A DNA stretch of 64,000 bases. Origin: an uncultured Candidatus Melainabacteria bacterium. GTDB taxonomy: Bacteria; Cyanobacteriota; Vampirovibrionia; Gastranaerophilales; Gastranaerophilaceae. The notes below the pieces were generated by a model. That model saw nothing but the letters and a program-made list of their open reading frames with translations. It searched no databases and was not told the DNA's origin. Below are positions 7,510 through 14,671 of the stretch, in pieces. Each line of letters opens with the position of its first letter. Position 1 is the first letter of the stretch. Both the position numbers and the translations under genes were made by a program. The DNA is taken from contig CATLDC010000010.1 in NCBI GenBank assembly GCA_949902595.1, positions 1-64,000 of the forward strand, in the 5' to 3' direction.

Positions 7510-8124
7510 TTATACCCCAAAAACCTCTCCATGAAAATCACTCCCGCCGGTTTTTATTAACTCCGGATACTTATTCGCAATCTTGACCACATCTTTTGCA
7601 GAATGAAATTTCACAATCCTGCGAAATCTCGGATAAGGATAATATGTTTCAATCCCGTCAAGACCACAAGCCATAAGCTTTTTCACTAACCCATCAAGAC
7701 TCAAAGCCCAATAACATGCCGGATGCGCAAGCACTGCAATCCCGCCTGCTTCATGGATTGCAGAAATTAATTTTGGCACATTTCTTTTTGCAAAAAGTCT
7801 TATCAAATCACCCTCTGTTTCTGGTTTTGTCTTTGCAAGAAACGGCTCCAGCGCAGGATGGTTAACGTCAATTCCATAAGCCAGAAGATGAATGAAAACA
7901 TAGCCGAACCAGCAATCAAATTCCACACCCGGAATCAATATCTCGTCCTTGTAAATCTTATGACCCTCAACTGTGTTGTGGTCGGTGATTGAGATAAGCT
8001 TGTAGCCGGATTTTTTTGCGTTTTCAACAATATCTCTGAACTCCGCTTTCCCGTCTGAAAAAGTCGAGTGGATGTGCAGGTTTACCTTGCCGGATTTGTA
8101 GTCTTCTTCTGTTAGATTTCTCAT
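7510..8124 (-). CDS. PHP domain metal-dependent phosphoesterase
   Basis: A 204-residue stand-alone PHP domain protein. Metal-binding motifs are all present: HIHSTFSDG at residues 17-25, ITDHNT near 46-51, PGVEFD near 66-71, AHPAC near 133-137 and a C-terminal GGSDFHG. Relatives act as histidinol phosphatase, RNase AM-like 3',5'-nucleotide phosphatase or other phosphoesterases; the substrate cannot be told from sequence, and the protein is shorter than the 270-290-residue YciV/TrpH type. No Shine-Dalgarno is clear; a TATAAA lies 9 nt before the ATG, so a very short leader is possible. Divergent from the membrane gene at 8175. Confidence 0.87.
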   Translation of the reverse strand: MRNLTEEDYKSGKVNLHIHSTFSDGKAEFRDIVENAKKSGYKLISITDHNTVEGHKIYKDEILIPGVEFDCWFGYVFIHLLAYGIDVNHPALEPFLAKTKPETEGDLIRLFAKRNVPKLISAIHEAGGIAVLAHPACYWALSLDGLVKKLMACGLDGIETYYPYPRFRRIVKFHSAKDVVKIANKYPELIKTGGSDFHGEVFGV

Positions 8125-8174
8125 AATAATATCTTTATACTACAATAAAATATAAAAAAGAAGCGGAGAAAAAG

Positions 8175-9206
8175 ATGGCAAAGAAAACACAAACACCACT
8201 TGGAATTTTTACCGAATCAATCGGGCTTTATTTTTCTAATTTTGATAAGTTTATTAAATACATGTCATTCCCTGTACTGGGGCAGATTGCCGGTCTGGGA
8301 CTTGTGTTTCTCATAACTTTTTTCTACACGCAGAATCTTCCAACGCTTCTTGAAAAATTTCCCGCACTCAATAATTTTAATACATTAATATTATTATCTA
8401 TTGTTATTACACTTCCCGGGCTCGCAATTTTTGTAAAAGCGTTCTGGGATTATCTTGTTGCATACGGTGCTGTAAACTCAATGGTCGAAAACCTGCTCAA
8501 ATCAGGAAGAGTTTATGACTTTGACGCACATACGGAATTAATCAAGAGAAGAACAGTGCAGTTTATCGGACTGTGGTTCCTGTTCGGAATATTTTCCATA
8601 ATTTCACTTTGCCCGCTTTTCTGGATAATCTGCGCAATACTCGCGGTTTATTTTGTACTCGTGTTTCAGGCTTTCACTTATGAGTCTGAACTCTCACCAA
8701 TTGGCTGCGTAAAAAAGAGTATGTCACTTGTAAAAGGTCACTTTGCTTCAACATTTATGCTTATGGCTCTTGCCGGAGCTCTAACTTATGTTTTCATCCC
8801 GCAGGTCTTTAATAAGGTTTTCGAAATTGTCGGAATAAACAATTTCCTTTCTGATTTGATTCTTCCAATGGTAAACCAGCTTCCTTTGATCGAAACAAAC
8901 AGCCTTCTTCAAACTTATGGCTTGAAAGGAATCGCAGGAAAAGATATTGCGATATTTACAATCCAGACTTTTGCTGCGCAAATCCTTATCCAGTATACAC
9001 TCCCGCTACGCTCAATTCTGTGGTCACTCTGGTACAGAGAACTCGGAGGAAGCACCGCAAAAGAAACGGCTCCTGCAACAAAAAGCAAATCAAAAAAGAG
9101 ACCGAGTGAAAAACTTATGGAAGAATCTCACAAAAAATACGGCAAGAAAAAACTGGATAGAAATATCATTAAACGCGCCATGGAAAAAGACGACGAAGAT
9201 ATCTAA
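8175..9206 (+). CDS. multi-spanning membrane protein of unknown function
   Basis: A 343-residue integral membrane protein with about six hydrophobic helices (near residues 35-55, 70-95, 130-165, 190-215, 255-280) and a Lys-rich cytoplasmic tail of about 55 residues (KSKSKKRPSEKLMEESHKK). It resembles the loose group of DUF975/GlpM-like membrane proteins in layout (YESELSPIGCVKKSMSLVKG is reminiscent of their amphipathic linker), but I cannot place it in a family. GCGGAG precedes the ATG. The stop overlaps the convergent aroF stop by 4 nt. Confidence 0.8.
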   Translation: MAKKTQTPLGIFTESIGLYFSNFDKFIKYMSFPVLGQIAGLGLVFLITFFYTQNLPTLLEKFPALNNFNTLILLSIVITLPGLAIFVKAFWDYLVAYGAVNSMVENLLKSGRVYDFDAHTELIKRRTVQFIGLWFLFGIFSIISLCPLFWIICAILAVYFVLVFQAFTYESELSPIGCVKKSMSLVKGHFASTFMLMALAGALTYVFIPQVFNKVFEIVGINNFLSDLILPMVNQLPLIETNSLLQTYGLKGIAGKDIAIFTIQTFAAQILIQYTLPLRSILWSLWYRELGGSTAKETAPATKSKSKKRPSEKLMEESHKKYGKKKLDRNIIKRAMEKDDEDI

Positions 9207-10216
9207 ACAATTTCTTTTCCAACAATCGGAGCAATCTGCTTAATCTGCTTGTATAACAAATCATACTGCCAAGGATAAAGCGACTGCGCACCGTCACAAA
9301 CAGCACGGTCAGGGTCGTGATGAACCTCAATTATCAAACCGTCACAACCAGCTGCAACAGCGGCCCTTGACATCGGCTCAACCTTGTCCCTCAAACCGGT
9401 TGCATGAGACGGGTCAATGATAATCGGCAGGTGACTGAGCTTTTTAATAACCGGAATTGCTGACAAATCAAGCGTGTTGCGGGTGTATTTTTCAAAAGTT
9501 CTGATACCGCGCTCACAAAGAATTACCTGATTGTTTCCTCCAGCCATGATGTACTCTGCTGACATGAGCCACTCCTCGTAAGTCGAAGAAAGCCCGCGCT
9601 TAAGAATTACAGGCTTGTGAGCATGCCCGAGTTCTTTTAGCAGGTTGAAATTCTGCATGTTTCTTGCTCCAACCTGAAGAATGTCAACATACTTTTCAAA
9701 AAGCTCAAGCTGCGCAACTTCCATAATCTCGGATGTTACAGCCATACCATGGTTGTCTGCAACGCTTCTTATGATTTTTAAACCTTCTTCACCAAGCCCC
9801 TGAAACGCGTAAGGACTTGTACGCGGCTTGAAAGCACCGCCTCTGATAATTTTTACGTTGGATTCGGAAAGCTCCTGCGCAGTTTCGTCCATCTGGTCAT
9901 AAGACTCAATTGTGCAAGGCCCTGCAATAAGTCCGGTGTACTTGTCTCCAAACTTAACCCCGTTAACTTCTACAACTGTGTCCTTGCCTTGACAAACTCT
10001 TGCTGCAAGCTTGTAGTTAGTTGTAAGCCTTATTACTTCATCAACACCTGTTAGGAGTTCGAAGTCTCTCTGGTCAACTTCTTTAACCCCGATTGCGTGT
10101 ACAACGGTACGGGCTTCTCCGTGTGAGACACGGGCTTCAAAGCCTTTTGATTCAATAAAGAGTGCAACGCGTTTTATATCTTTTTCGCTTGCGTGGCTAT
10201 TCATTACGACTAACAT
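9203..10216 (-). CDS. aroF: 3-deoxy-7-phosphoheptulonate synthase (DAHP synthase, type I-beta)
   Basis: First step of the shikimate pathway: phosphoenolpyruvate plus erythrose 4-phosphate to DAHP. The 337-residue protein has the ferredoxin-like N-terminal regulatory domain of Thermotoga-type enzymes (residues 1-70) and the catalytic barrel with GPCTIES near 95, RGGAFKPRTSPYAFQG near 125, LQVGARNMQN near 185, LKRGLSS near 207 and IDPSHATG near 265. GGAGG precedes the ATG. It stands alone on the minus strand. With pheA at 35222-36091 it marks aromatic amino acid synthesis. Confidence 0.95.
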   Translation of the reverse strand: MLVVMNSHASEKDIKRVALFIESKGFEARVSHGEARTVVHAIGVKEVDQRDFELLTGVDEVIRLTTNYKLAARVCQGKDTVVEVNGVKFGDKYTGLIAGPCTIESYDQMDETAQELSESNVKIIRGGAFKPRTSPYAFQGLGEEGLKIIRSVADNHGMAVTSEIMEVAQLELFEKYVDILQVGARNMQNFNLLKELGHAHKPVILKRGLSSTYEEWLMSAEYIMAGGNNQVILCERGIRTFEKYTRNTLDLSAIPVIKKLSHLPIIIDPSHATGLRDKVEPMSRAAVAAGCDGLIIEVHHDPDRAVCDGAQSLYPWQYDLLYKQIKQIAPIVGKEIV

Positions 10217-10267
10217 AGTTTTCCAACCTCCAGTGGTTTAATTATACAACAAACAATTGTAATAATA

Positions 10268-10296
10268 TTTATTTTTTTATAAGAACATGGTATAAT
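10268..10296 (+). promoter_or_regulatory. extended -10 promoter next to the UPF0210 start codon
   Basis: TGGTATAAT (10288-10296) is an extended -10 element with a weak -35 (TTTATT at 10268-10273, 17-bp spacer). Only 9 nt separate the -10 from the ATG and there is no Shine-Dalgarno, so the transcript is probably leaderless or nearly so. Confidence 0.6.
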
Positions 10297-10305
10297 CGGG
10301 CTGTT

Positions 10306-11673
10306 ATGACAATCTTTGACGAAAACCTGATACTTGAAACAATAAACATGATAAAGCTTCACAACTTTGATATAAGAACAGTGACGCTTTCAATAAGCCT
10401 TCGTGACTGCTTGAGCGAGGACGTAAACATTGTCTGCGACAAAATCCGGCGCAAACTGGACAAGTACGCGGGAAATCTCGTCAAATACGCAAACGAGATT
10501 GAGAACGACTACTCAATCCCGATTGTAAACAAAAGAATCGCAGTCACACCAATTTCTCTTGTGGGTGAAGCCTGCAAACACAAAGATTACGTAAAAATCG
10601 CAAAAACACTTGATAAATGTGCTGAAAACCTCGGGATTGATTTCATAGGCGGATTTTCTGCACTCGTTGAAAAAGGATGCACTCAAGGCGATTTAGGACT
10701 TATCGAGTCCATTCCGGAAGCACTTGCAACAACTTCAAGACTCTGTTCTTCTGTAAATGTTGCAACTTCAAAAGCCGGAATCAATATGGACGCAGTAAAT
10801 AAGATGTCCAAAATTATTAAGGAAGCAGCAGAACTCACTGCAGACAAAGATGGACTCGGCGCTGCAAAACTCGTTTGCTTCTGCAACTCTGTGAGCGATA
10901 ACCCGTTCATGGCAGGCGCTTACTGCGGATACGGCGAACCTGAGTGCGCGCTCAATATCGGAGTATCCGGCCCGGGTGTTGTAAGAGCAGCGATTTTGGA
11001 TTTGCACAAAGACGCTGATATGGGCGTACTTGCAAACAAGATTAAACAAACAGCGTACAAGATTACAGGCACAGGCGAATTAATCGGACGCAGACTCGCG
11101 GATAAGCTTGATATTCCGTTCGGTGTAATTGATTTGTCTCTTGCGCCAACTCCTGCAATCGGGGACAGCGTAGCGCAAATTTTTCAGGCAATGGGGCTTG
11201 AACACGCTGGCGCGCATGGAACAACAGCAGCGCTTGCAATGCTTAACGATGCGGTGAAAAAAGGCGGCATCATGGCAAGTTCTTACGTTGGAGGGCTTTC
11301 AGGAGCGTTTATTCCGGTATCAGAAGATGCGGGGATGATTGAGGCAGCTTCAAAAGGGTATTTGACTTTTGACAAGTTGGAAGCAATGACCTGCGTATGT
11401 TCTGTAGGGCTTGATATGATTGCAATTCCGGGTGATACACCGGCTTCGACGCTTGCCGGCATGATTGCTGACGAGATGGCAATCGGGATGATTAACAAAA
11501 AAACAACCGCGACAAGAATAATTCCTGCGCCGGGTAAGGGAGTCGGAGATAAGGTTGTATATGGCGGTTTGCTTGGAGAAGCGCCGGTAATGCCGGTTAA
11601 CAGGCTTTCTTCAGAAGGTTTTGTAATGAGAGGCGGGCATATTCCGGCTCCGATTCACAGTTTGAATAATTAA
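10306..11673 (+). CDS. PFL family protein, UPF0210/DUF711
   Basis: A 455-residue protein of the DUF711/UPF0210 family, structurally related to pyruvate formate-lyase-like proteins but lacking glycyl-radical chemistry as far as known. Typical segments are visible: [19 protein letters not shown]-like [25 protein letters not shown]-like [30 protein letters not shown], and the C-terminal [22 protein letters not shown]. In many bacteria it is paired with a small ACT-domain protein; here none is found, and the next gene is an unknown 107-residue protein. First of four genes on the plus strand up to 13016. Function is not established for the family. Confidence 0.88.
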   Translation: MTIFDENLILETINMIKLHNFDIRTVTLSISLRDCLSEDVNIVCDKIRRKLDKYAGNLVKYANEIENDYSIPIVNKRIAVTPISLVGEACKHKDYVKIAKTLDKCAENLGIDFIGGFSALVEKGCTQGDLGLIESIPEALATTSRLCSSVNVATSKAGINMDAVNKMSKIIKEAAELTADKDGLGAAKLVCFCNSVSDNPFMAGAYCGYGEPECALNIGVSGPGVVRAAILDLHKDADMGVLANKIKQTAYKITGTGELIGRRLADKLDIPFGVIDLSLAPTPAIGDSVAQIFQAMGLEHAGAHGTTAALAMLNDAVKKGGIMASSYVGGLSGAFIPVSEDAGMIEAASKGYLTFDKLEAMTCVCSVGLDMIAIPGDTPASTLAGMIADEMAIGMINKKTTATRIIPAPGKGVGDKVVYGGLLGEAPVMPVNRLSSEGFVMRGGHIPAPIHSLNN

Positions 11674-11701
11674 GAGTAGTTTGTAAGTTAAGGATAGTTT
11701 A

Positions 11702-12025
11702 ATGGCAACATTTAAAGACATGGAAGACAGCTTAAGAGCATTTATTTTGCAAGAGCAGTCAGACGCGCACAACGTTAAGACTGTTAACGTTGCAAAGTAT
11801 AATAATATCAAAATCTGGATGGATCCAACGAAAGTAGTGCAACCTCACTTCATTATCAGAATTTCAATTTCAGAGGCACAGTTTGCTCTCGCGGACTGTT
11901 CAAAACTAAACGGCGGTCTTGGCTATGAAGAAAGATTTGTCATAAAGTGGTTTGGAAGAATGGGGATAAAAGACAAACTTCAGGAGCTCTGGAATTTTGC
12001 AGAAAAGAATAAGGAAGACAAGTAG
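11702..12025 (+). CDS. hypothetical protein, 107 aa
   Basis: Not recognised. A soluble protein starting MATFKDMEDSLRAFILQE with a central beta-rich segment (NIKIWMDPTKVVQPHFIIRISISEAQ) and a helical charged tail. It lies 28 nt after the UPF0210 gene, and its stop codon directly abuts the TTG start of the HxlR-type gene, so it is probably translated from the same mRNA. No catalytic motif is visible. Confidence 0.75.
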   Translation: MATFKDMEDSLRAFILQEQSDAHNVKTVNVAKYNNIKIWMDPTKVVQPHFIIRISISEAQFALADCSKLNGGLGYEERFVIKWFGRMGIKDKLQELWNFAEKNKEDK

Positions 12026-12373
12026 TTGGAATACAAAGATTTAGCAGTGAATCCCGTGAGCGTGGTTTTGCAGCTTGTCGGGGCAAAATGGAAAATCCTT
12101 ATCGTAAAAGAGCTTCTGCAAAAAGAAATGAGGTTTTCGGAGCTTAAAAAAAAGCTTGGCTGCACATCAAAAGTACTTATTGCCTGCCTTAAAGAAATGG
12201 AAGAAGACGGACTTGTTGTGCGCGAAGACTCCGGCATGATTCCTCCTAGAATCGAATACTACCTTACAGATATCGGCTACACTCTCAAACCCGTGGTTGA
12301 GTCGATGCAAAAATGGGGCAAAGAGTACAAGAGACTTAGAAAACTGATGGAGAAAATAAATAATGGAAATTAA
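12026..12373 (+). CDS. HxlR family winged-helix transcriptional regulator
   Basis: A 115-residue HxlR-type regulator with the family pattern: LVGAKWKILIVKELLQ (residues 17-32), MRFSELKKKLGCTSKVLIACLKEMEEDGLV (36-65) as helix-turn-helix, and PPRIEYYLTDIGYTLKPVVESMQKWG (74-99). The N-terminal redox Cys of HypR/QorR-type members is absent, so sensing by disulfide is not indicated. Start is a TTG immediately after the preceding stop, with AAGGA upstream. It overlaps the UPF0173 gene by 11 nt and may control this operon. Confidence 0.88.
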   Translation: MEYKDLAVNPVSVVLQLVGAKWKILIVKELLQKEMRFSELKKKLGCTSKVLIACLKEMEEDGLVVREDSGMIPPRIEYYLTDIGYTLKPVVESMQKWGKEYKRLRKLMEKINNGN

Positions 12374-13016
12374 ATATCTTGGACACAGCGCGTTTGAAAT
12401 TGAAACAAAAGGCAAAAAGATTTTAATTGACCCGTTTCTTGTTGCCTGCCCGAACTACAAACCGGAAGGCATAACCGATATTTTTGTAACCCACGGTCAC
12501 GGCGACCACCTTGGAAGCGCAATCGAGATTTCTAAATCAACAGGCGCGCCAATTACAGCTGTGTACGAACTTGCAAACTACTGCGCTCAAAAAGGCGCTT
12601 CTGCAATTGATATGGGCTTAGGCGCATGGCAGAATTACAGCTGGGGTAAAGCGATTCTGGTACCGGCTTTCCATTCAAGCTCAACTCCGGATGGCGGGTA
12701 TTGCGGATGCCCTTGCGGTTTTGTGTTTGAAATCGAGGGTCAGACAATTTACCACGCGGGCGATACCTGTTTGAACACCGAAATGAAAATGATTGGCGAG
12801 ATTTACGAGCCGGATATGGCAATGCTTCCAATCGGTGGAAAATATACGATGGATATTGAACACGCTGTTAAGGCGGCTGAATGGCTTGGTGCGACGGCGA
12901 TTGTTCCAATGCATTACAATACGTTTGATGCGATTTCTGTAGACATTTCGGAATTTGAGCGTCAGATTCGTGAAATCGGCAAAATGCCTATGGTGATGAA
13001 AATCGCGCAGGGGTAG
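12363..13016 (+). CDS. UPF0173 metal-dependent hydrolase (metallo-beta-lactamase fold)
   Basis: A 217-residue protein of the UPF0173/YtkL type. Metal ligands are visible: THGHGDHLG near residues 43-51 (HxHxDH), HAGDT near 136-140 and MHYNT near 182-186. The start LGHSAFEIETKGKKILIDPFL is characteristic. The substrate is unknown for the family. It overlaps the HxlR gene by 11 nt and ends the four-gene run. Some members are described as L-ascorbate-6-P lactonase-like, but nothing here supports that. Confidence 0.9.
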   Translation: MEIKYLGHSAFEIETKGKKILIDPFLVACPNYKPEGITDIFVTHGHGDHLGSAIEISKSTGAPITAVYELANYCAQKGASAIDMGLGAWQNYSWGKAILVPAFHSSSTPDGGYCGCPCGFVFEIEGQTIYHAGDTCLNTEMKMIGEIYEPDMAMLPIGGKYTMDIEHAVKAAEWLGATAIVPMHYNTFDAISVDISEFERQIREIGKMPMVMKIAQG

Positions 13017-13054
13017 GGGTAAATAAAGGCTCAAAAGAAAATCCATCAAATAAA

Positions 13055-13083
13055 TAGACATTTCTGCACATTTATTGTATAAT
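13055..13083 (+). promoter_or_regulatory. sigma-70 type promoter of the small hydrophobic peptide transcript
   Basis: TAGACA (13055-13060), 17-bp spacer, perfect TATAAT (13078-13083). It would start a transcript near 13090 that runs through several hairpins to about 13350. Confidence 0.75.
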
Positions 13084-13221
13084 AGATGTGCAGGGTAAAA
13101 GTAGAACCGCTACTTTCCTATCAGCCACAATCTACAATTGGGAAATGACTGATGAAAGGAGGGGGGTAAATGAATCCAGCTAGTAGTTATTATACTAGCT
13201 TGGAAGACAAGAAAAAAAGCT

Positions 13222-13302
13222 ATGATAATCGAAAAAATAATAATGCTACTATTCGTAGCAACGCTATTCATAGTAGCACTTCATTTATTTTGGAAATTGT
13301 AG
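13222..13302 (+). CDS. 26-residue hydrophobic peptide, type I toxin-like
   Basis: The peptide starts MIIEKIIMLLFVATLF, continues with a hydrophobic run and ends in a HLFWKL tail. This is one transmembrane helix flanked by a Glu-Lys pair and an aromatic/Lys end, the pattern of small membrane toxins. It lies within the transcript described above, in a different frame from the strong ribosome site at 13156-13167, and has no good site of its own, so translation might be coupled or structure-controlled. The same frame is open upstream to the TGA at 13171. Calling it a toxin is inference. Confidence 0.45.
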   Translation: MIIEKIIMLLFVATLFIVALHLFWKL

Positions 13303-13309
13303 GGTATAA

Positions 13310-13350
13310 ACGGCACTTGTCGAAGGTGCCACCCTGCTTCTTTATTATTT
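13310..13350 (+). terminator. putative terminator of the hydrophobic-peptide transcript
   Basis: GGCAC (13312-13316) and GTGCC (13326-13330) with a 9-nt loop, then a T-rich stretch. Convergent with the end of the AbrB-like gene at 13369. Confidence 0.5.
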
Positions 13351-13368
13351 ACTATATTTTACGATTTG

Positions 13369-13686
13369 TCAAGACTCAAAAGCTTTTTGTATTACAAGCC
13401 TGTCCTCATCAACATTAATCTCCAGCAAATCTTCTTCTGGATTAATCTCTAAAAGCTCTAATATAGGAATTGGAAAATTTAGCCCATATCCTGCACTCCG
13501 TTTTATCAGTTTTTTCACTAATAAACTATCTGTTGTGTCACTATCCACTTTTTGAACATACAATACCCTGTTCTTTATTACAAATGATACTGTATATTCA
13601 TCCTTGTTTATCCCTATAAGCTGCGCTATAGGTTTGTTGATATAAAGCTGCCAAGTATTTCCATTTGTAGTTAAATTTTTCTTCAA
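13369..13686 (-). CDS. AbrB/MazE-like DNA-binding protein with two swapped-hairpin repeats (copy 1)
   Basis: A 105-residue protein starting at a TTG (MKKNLTTNGNTWQLYINKPIAQLIGI) that reads as an AbrB/SpoVT-type beta hairpin, followed by a second similar unit (SAGYGLNFPIPILELLEINPEEDLLEI, about residues 60-95). The 104-residue neighbour at 13782-14096 has the same plan and both keep VKKLIKR between the units. AAGGA lies upstream of the TTG; the only nearby ATG is out of frame. It is probably an antitoxin-like or transition-state-type regulator; it faces the hydrophobic-peptide gene and shares operator-like words with its neighbour. Confidence 0.75.
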   Translation of the reverse strand: MKKNLTTNGNTWQLYINKPIAQLIGINKDEYTVSFVIKNRVLYVQKVDSDTTDSLLVKKLIKRSAGYGLNFPIPILELLEINPEEDLLEINVDEDRLVIQKAFES

Positions 13687-13709
13687 AATATCATCCTTGA
13701 AATGTCAAC

Positions 13710-13773
13710 TGTATACATAATATGGCCTTATAATATTTATTAATATTGCACTATATGAGCAGGTTGTATGCAT
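13710..13773. promoter_or_regulatory. operator-like words before AbrB-like copy 1
   Basis: TGTATACAT (13710-13718), TATTGCA (13744-13750) and TGTATGCAT (13765-13773). The same words recur before copy 2 at 14120-14173, suggesting binding of the AbrB-like proteins at their own promoters. Confidence 0.45.
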
Positions 13774-13781
13774 TTTATTTC

Positions 13782-14096
13782 TTATAAACTTTTGCTAATC
13801 TTTAGAATGGCCCCATTTGCATCAAAGCTCACAAAATCTTTTTCCGGTTGAATATCTAAAAGTTCTTGAAATGGCAATGTGAATATTAATCCATATCCCC
13901 CACCTCTTTTAATTAATTTTTTGACTAACAAATTTTTGCTAGAAGAATCTGAAGAGGCTTTACTCAGATACAATATTTTTTCTTTAAAAACCAATTCCAC
14001 ATAACGTTCTTCTGGTGAAACACCCAAGATATCAGAAAAGGATTTGTTAATGTACAAAACCCAAGAATTACCGTTAGTTTTTAACTTTCTTTTCAA
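13782..14096 (-). CDS. AbrB/MazE-like DNA-binding protein with two swapped-hairpin repeats (copy 2)
   Basis: Paralogue of 13369-13686. Unit one is KLKTNGNSWVLYINKSFSDI, unit two GGGYGLIFTLPFQELLDIQPEKDF, joined by LVKKLIKR. The frame extends to an ATG at 14114, but the TTG at 14096 corresponds exactly to the start of copy 1 and has AAAGG upstream, so I prefer it (104 residues). Divergent from the hypothetical gene at 14201, with a shared region of nested inverted repeats. Function as transcription regulator is inferred from fold-like pattern only; no toxin gene of MazF type adjoins. Confidence 0.75.
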   Translation of the reverse strand: MKRKLKTNGNSWVLYINKSFSDILGVSPEERYVELVFKEKILYLSKASSDSSSKNLLVKKLIKRGGGYGLIFTLPFQELLDIQPEKDFVSFDANGAILKISKSL

Positions 14097-14119
14097 AATG
14101 TAACACCTTTGCATTTAAC

Positions 14120-14173
14120 ATGCATACATACTACATTGTTTGTGCAATAATAAATATTGCATGATGTATGCAC
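14120..14173. promoter_or_regulatory. nested inverted repeats between divergent genes
   Basis: Outer TGCATACA (14121-14128) and TGTATGCA (14165-14172); inner TGCAATA (14143-14149) and TATTGCA (14155-14161). The words match those at 13710-13773, so this looks like an operator for the divergent AbrB-like gene and the gene at 14201. Confidence 0.55.
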
Positions 14174-14200
14174 ATAAAATGCACAAACATAGGAGGAATT

Positions 14201-14620
14201 ATGCCACTACCATCACTCGAAGACGACTTAAAATCTAAAAACCTATACATGCAAGAGGTTCTGCGTGATACATTGGAGCTCTTTACTCTTATTTTAGGGA
14301 ATCTGGAGTGTGTTATTGAAATCAGAAAAAGGACAAACCTTGGCAGAAAAAAAGAGACAAGAATTTTGAAGAAGAATTTTGCTATTCTTGAAGATATCAT
14401 GGAGCAGTACAGGAGTATAATTAAGCAGTCTCAAGAGATTTCGTATGATTTTGTGAAGCCGATACCGCCAAAGGAGGTCAAGAAGCAGGAGGAGTTTAAG
14501 CCGCCTAATAACATAATAATTTTTCCGCTCGGATTGGAGGATGATGATATTTATGTAAGGCCGGGGGAGACCATCTTTGACTGGGCAAAGAACAAAGAGG
14601 ACGAAAAGAAAGACGACTAG
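14201..14620 (+). CDS. hypothetical protein, 139 aa
   Basis: Not recognised. Start at 14201 is set by AGGAGGAA upstream; an earlier frame start at 14168 would lie inside the operator repeats. The N-terminal 85 residues are helical and charged (LEDDLKSKNLYMQEVLRDTL, KETRILKKNFAILEDIMEQ); a Pro/Lys linker follows and a short segment NNIIIFPLGLEDDDIYVRPGETIFDWA precedes an acidic-basic tail. No Cys, no signal, no membrane span. Divergent from the AbrB-like gene and probably under the same operator, so it may belong to the same accessory unit. Confidence 0.75.
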   Translation: MPLPSLEDDLKSKNLYMQEVLRDTLELFTLILGNLECVIEIRKRTNLGRKKETRILKKNFAILEDIMEQYRSIIKQSQEISYDFVKPIPPKEVKKQEEFKPPNNIIIFPLGLEDDDIYVRPGETIFDWAKNKEDEKKDD

Positions 14621-14632
14621 TCGTAAAATATC

Positions 14633-14661
14633 TTGACACCATCTTCTATTGGCGGTAGATT
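14633..14661 (+). promoter_or_regulatory. promoter before the MFS gene
   Basis: TTGACA (14633-14638), 17-bp spacer, TAGATT (14656-14661), 10 nt before the ATG at 14672. There is no Shine-Dalgarno, so the leader would be only a few nucleotides. Confidence 0.5.
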
Positions 14662-14671
14662 TACAAGTGGT

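Larger units (their letters stand above)
13084..13350 (+). ncRNA. structured transcript, possible type I toxin mRNA
   Basis: The 350-nt gap between UPF0173 and the first AbrB-like gene holds a promoter, then an AAAGTAG/CTACTTT hairpin (about 13098-13116), a very strong AAAGGAGGGGGG ribosome site at 13156-13167, an AGCTAGTA/TACTAGCT hairpin over the first codons after the ATG at 13170, a TGCTACTAT/ATAGTAGCA inverted repeat, and a GGCAC/GTGCC hairpin (13312-13330) followed by CTTCTTTATTATTT. The ATG at 13170 opens an 82-codon frame of unlikely composition; a second frame from 13222 encodes a compact hydrophobic peptide. The layout recalls hydrophobic-peptide toxin mRNAs of Firmicutes, but no antisense RNA promoter has been identified. 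Confidence 0.45.

Noticed and set aside
13170-13418. 82-codon frame after the strongest ribosome site of the window
   Set aside because: Kept as a possible leader frame only. It runs over hairpins and past the putative terminator, its Asn/Ser/Lys-rich product has no recognisable feature, and it reaches into the convergent gene.
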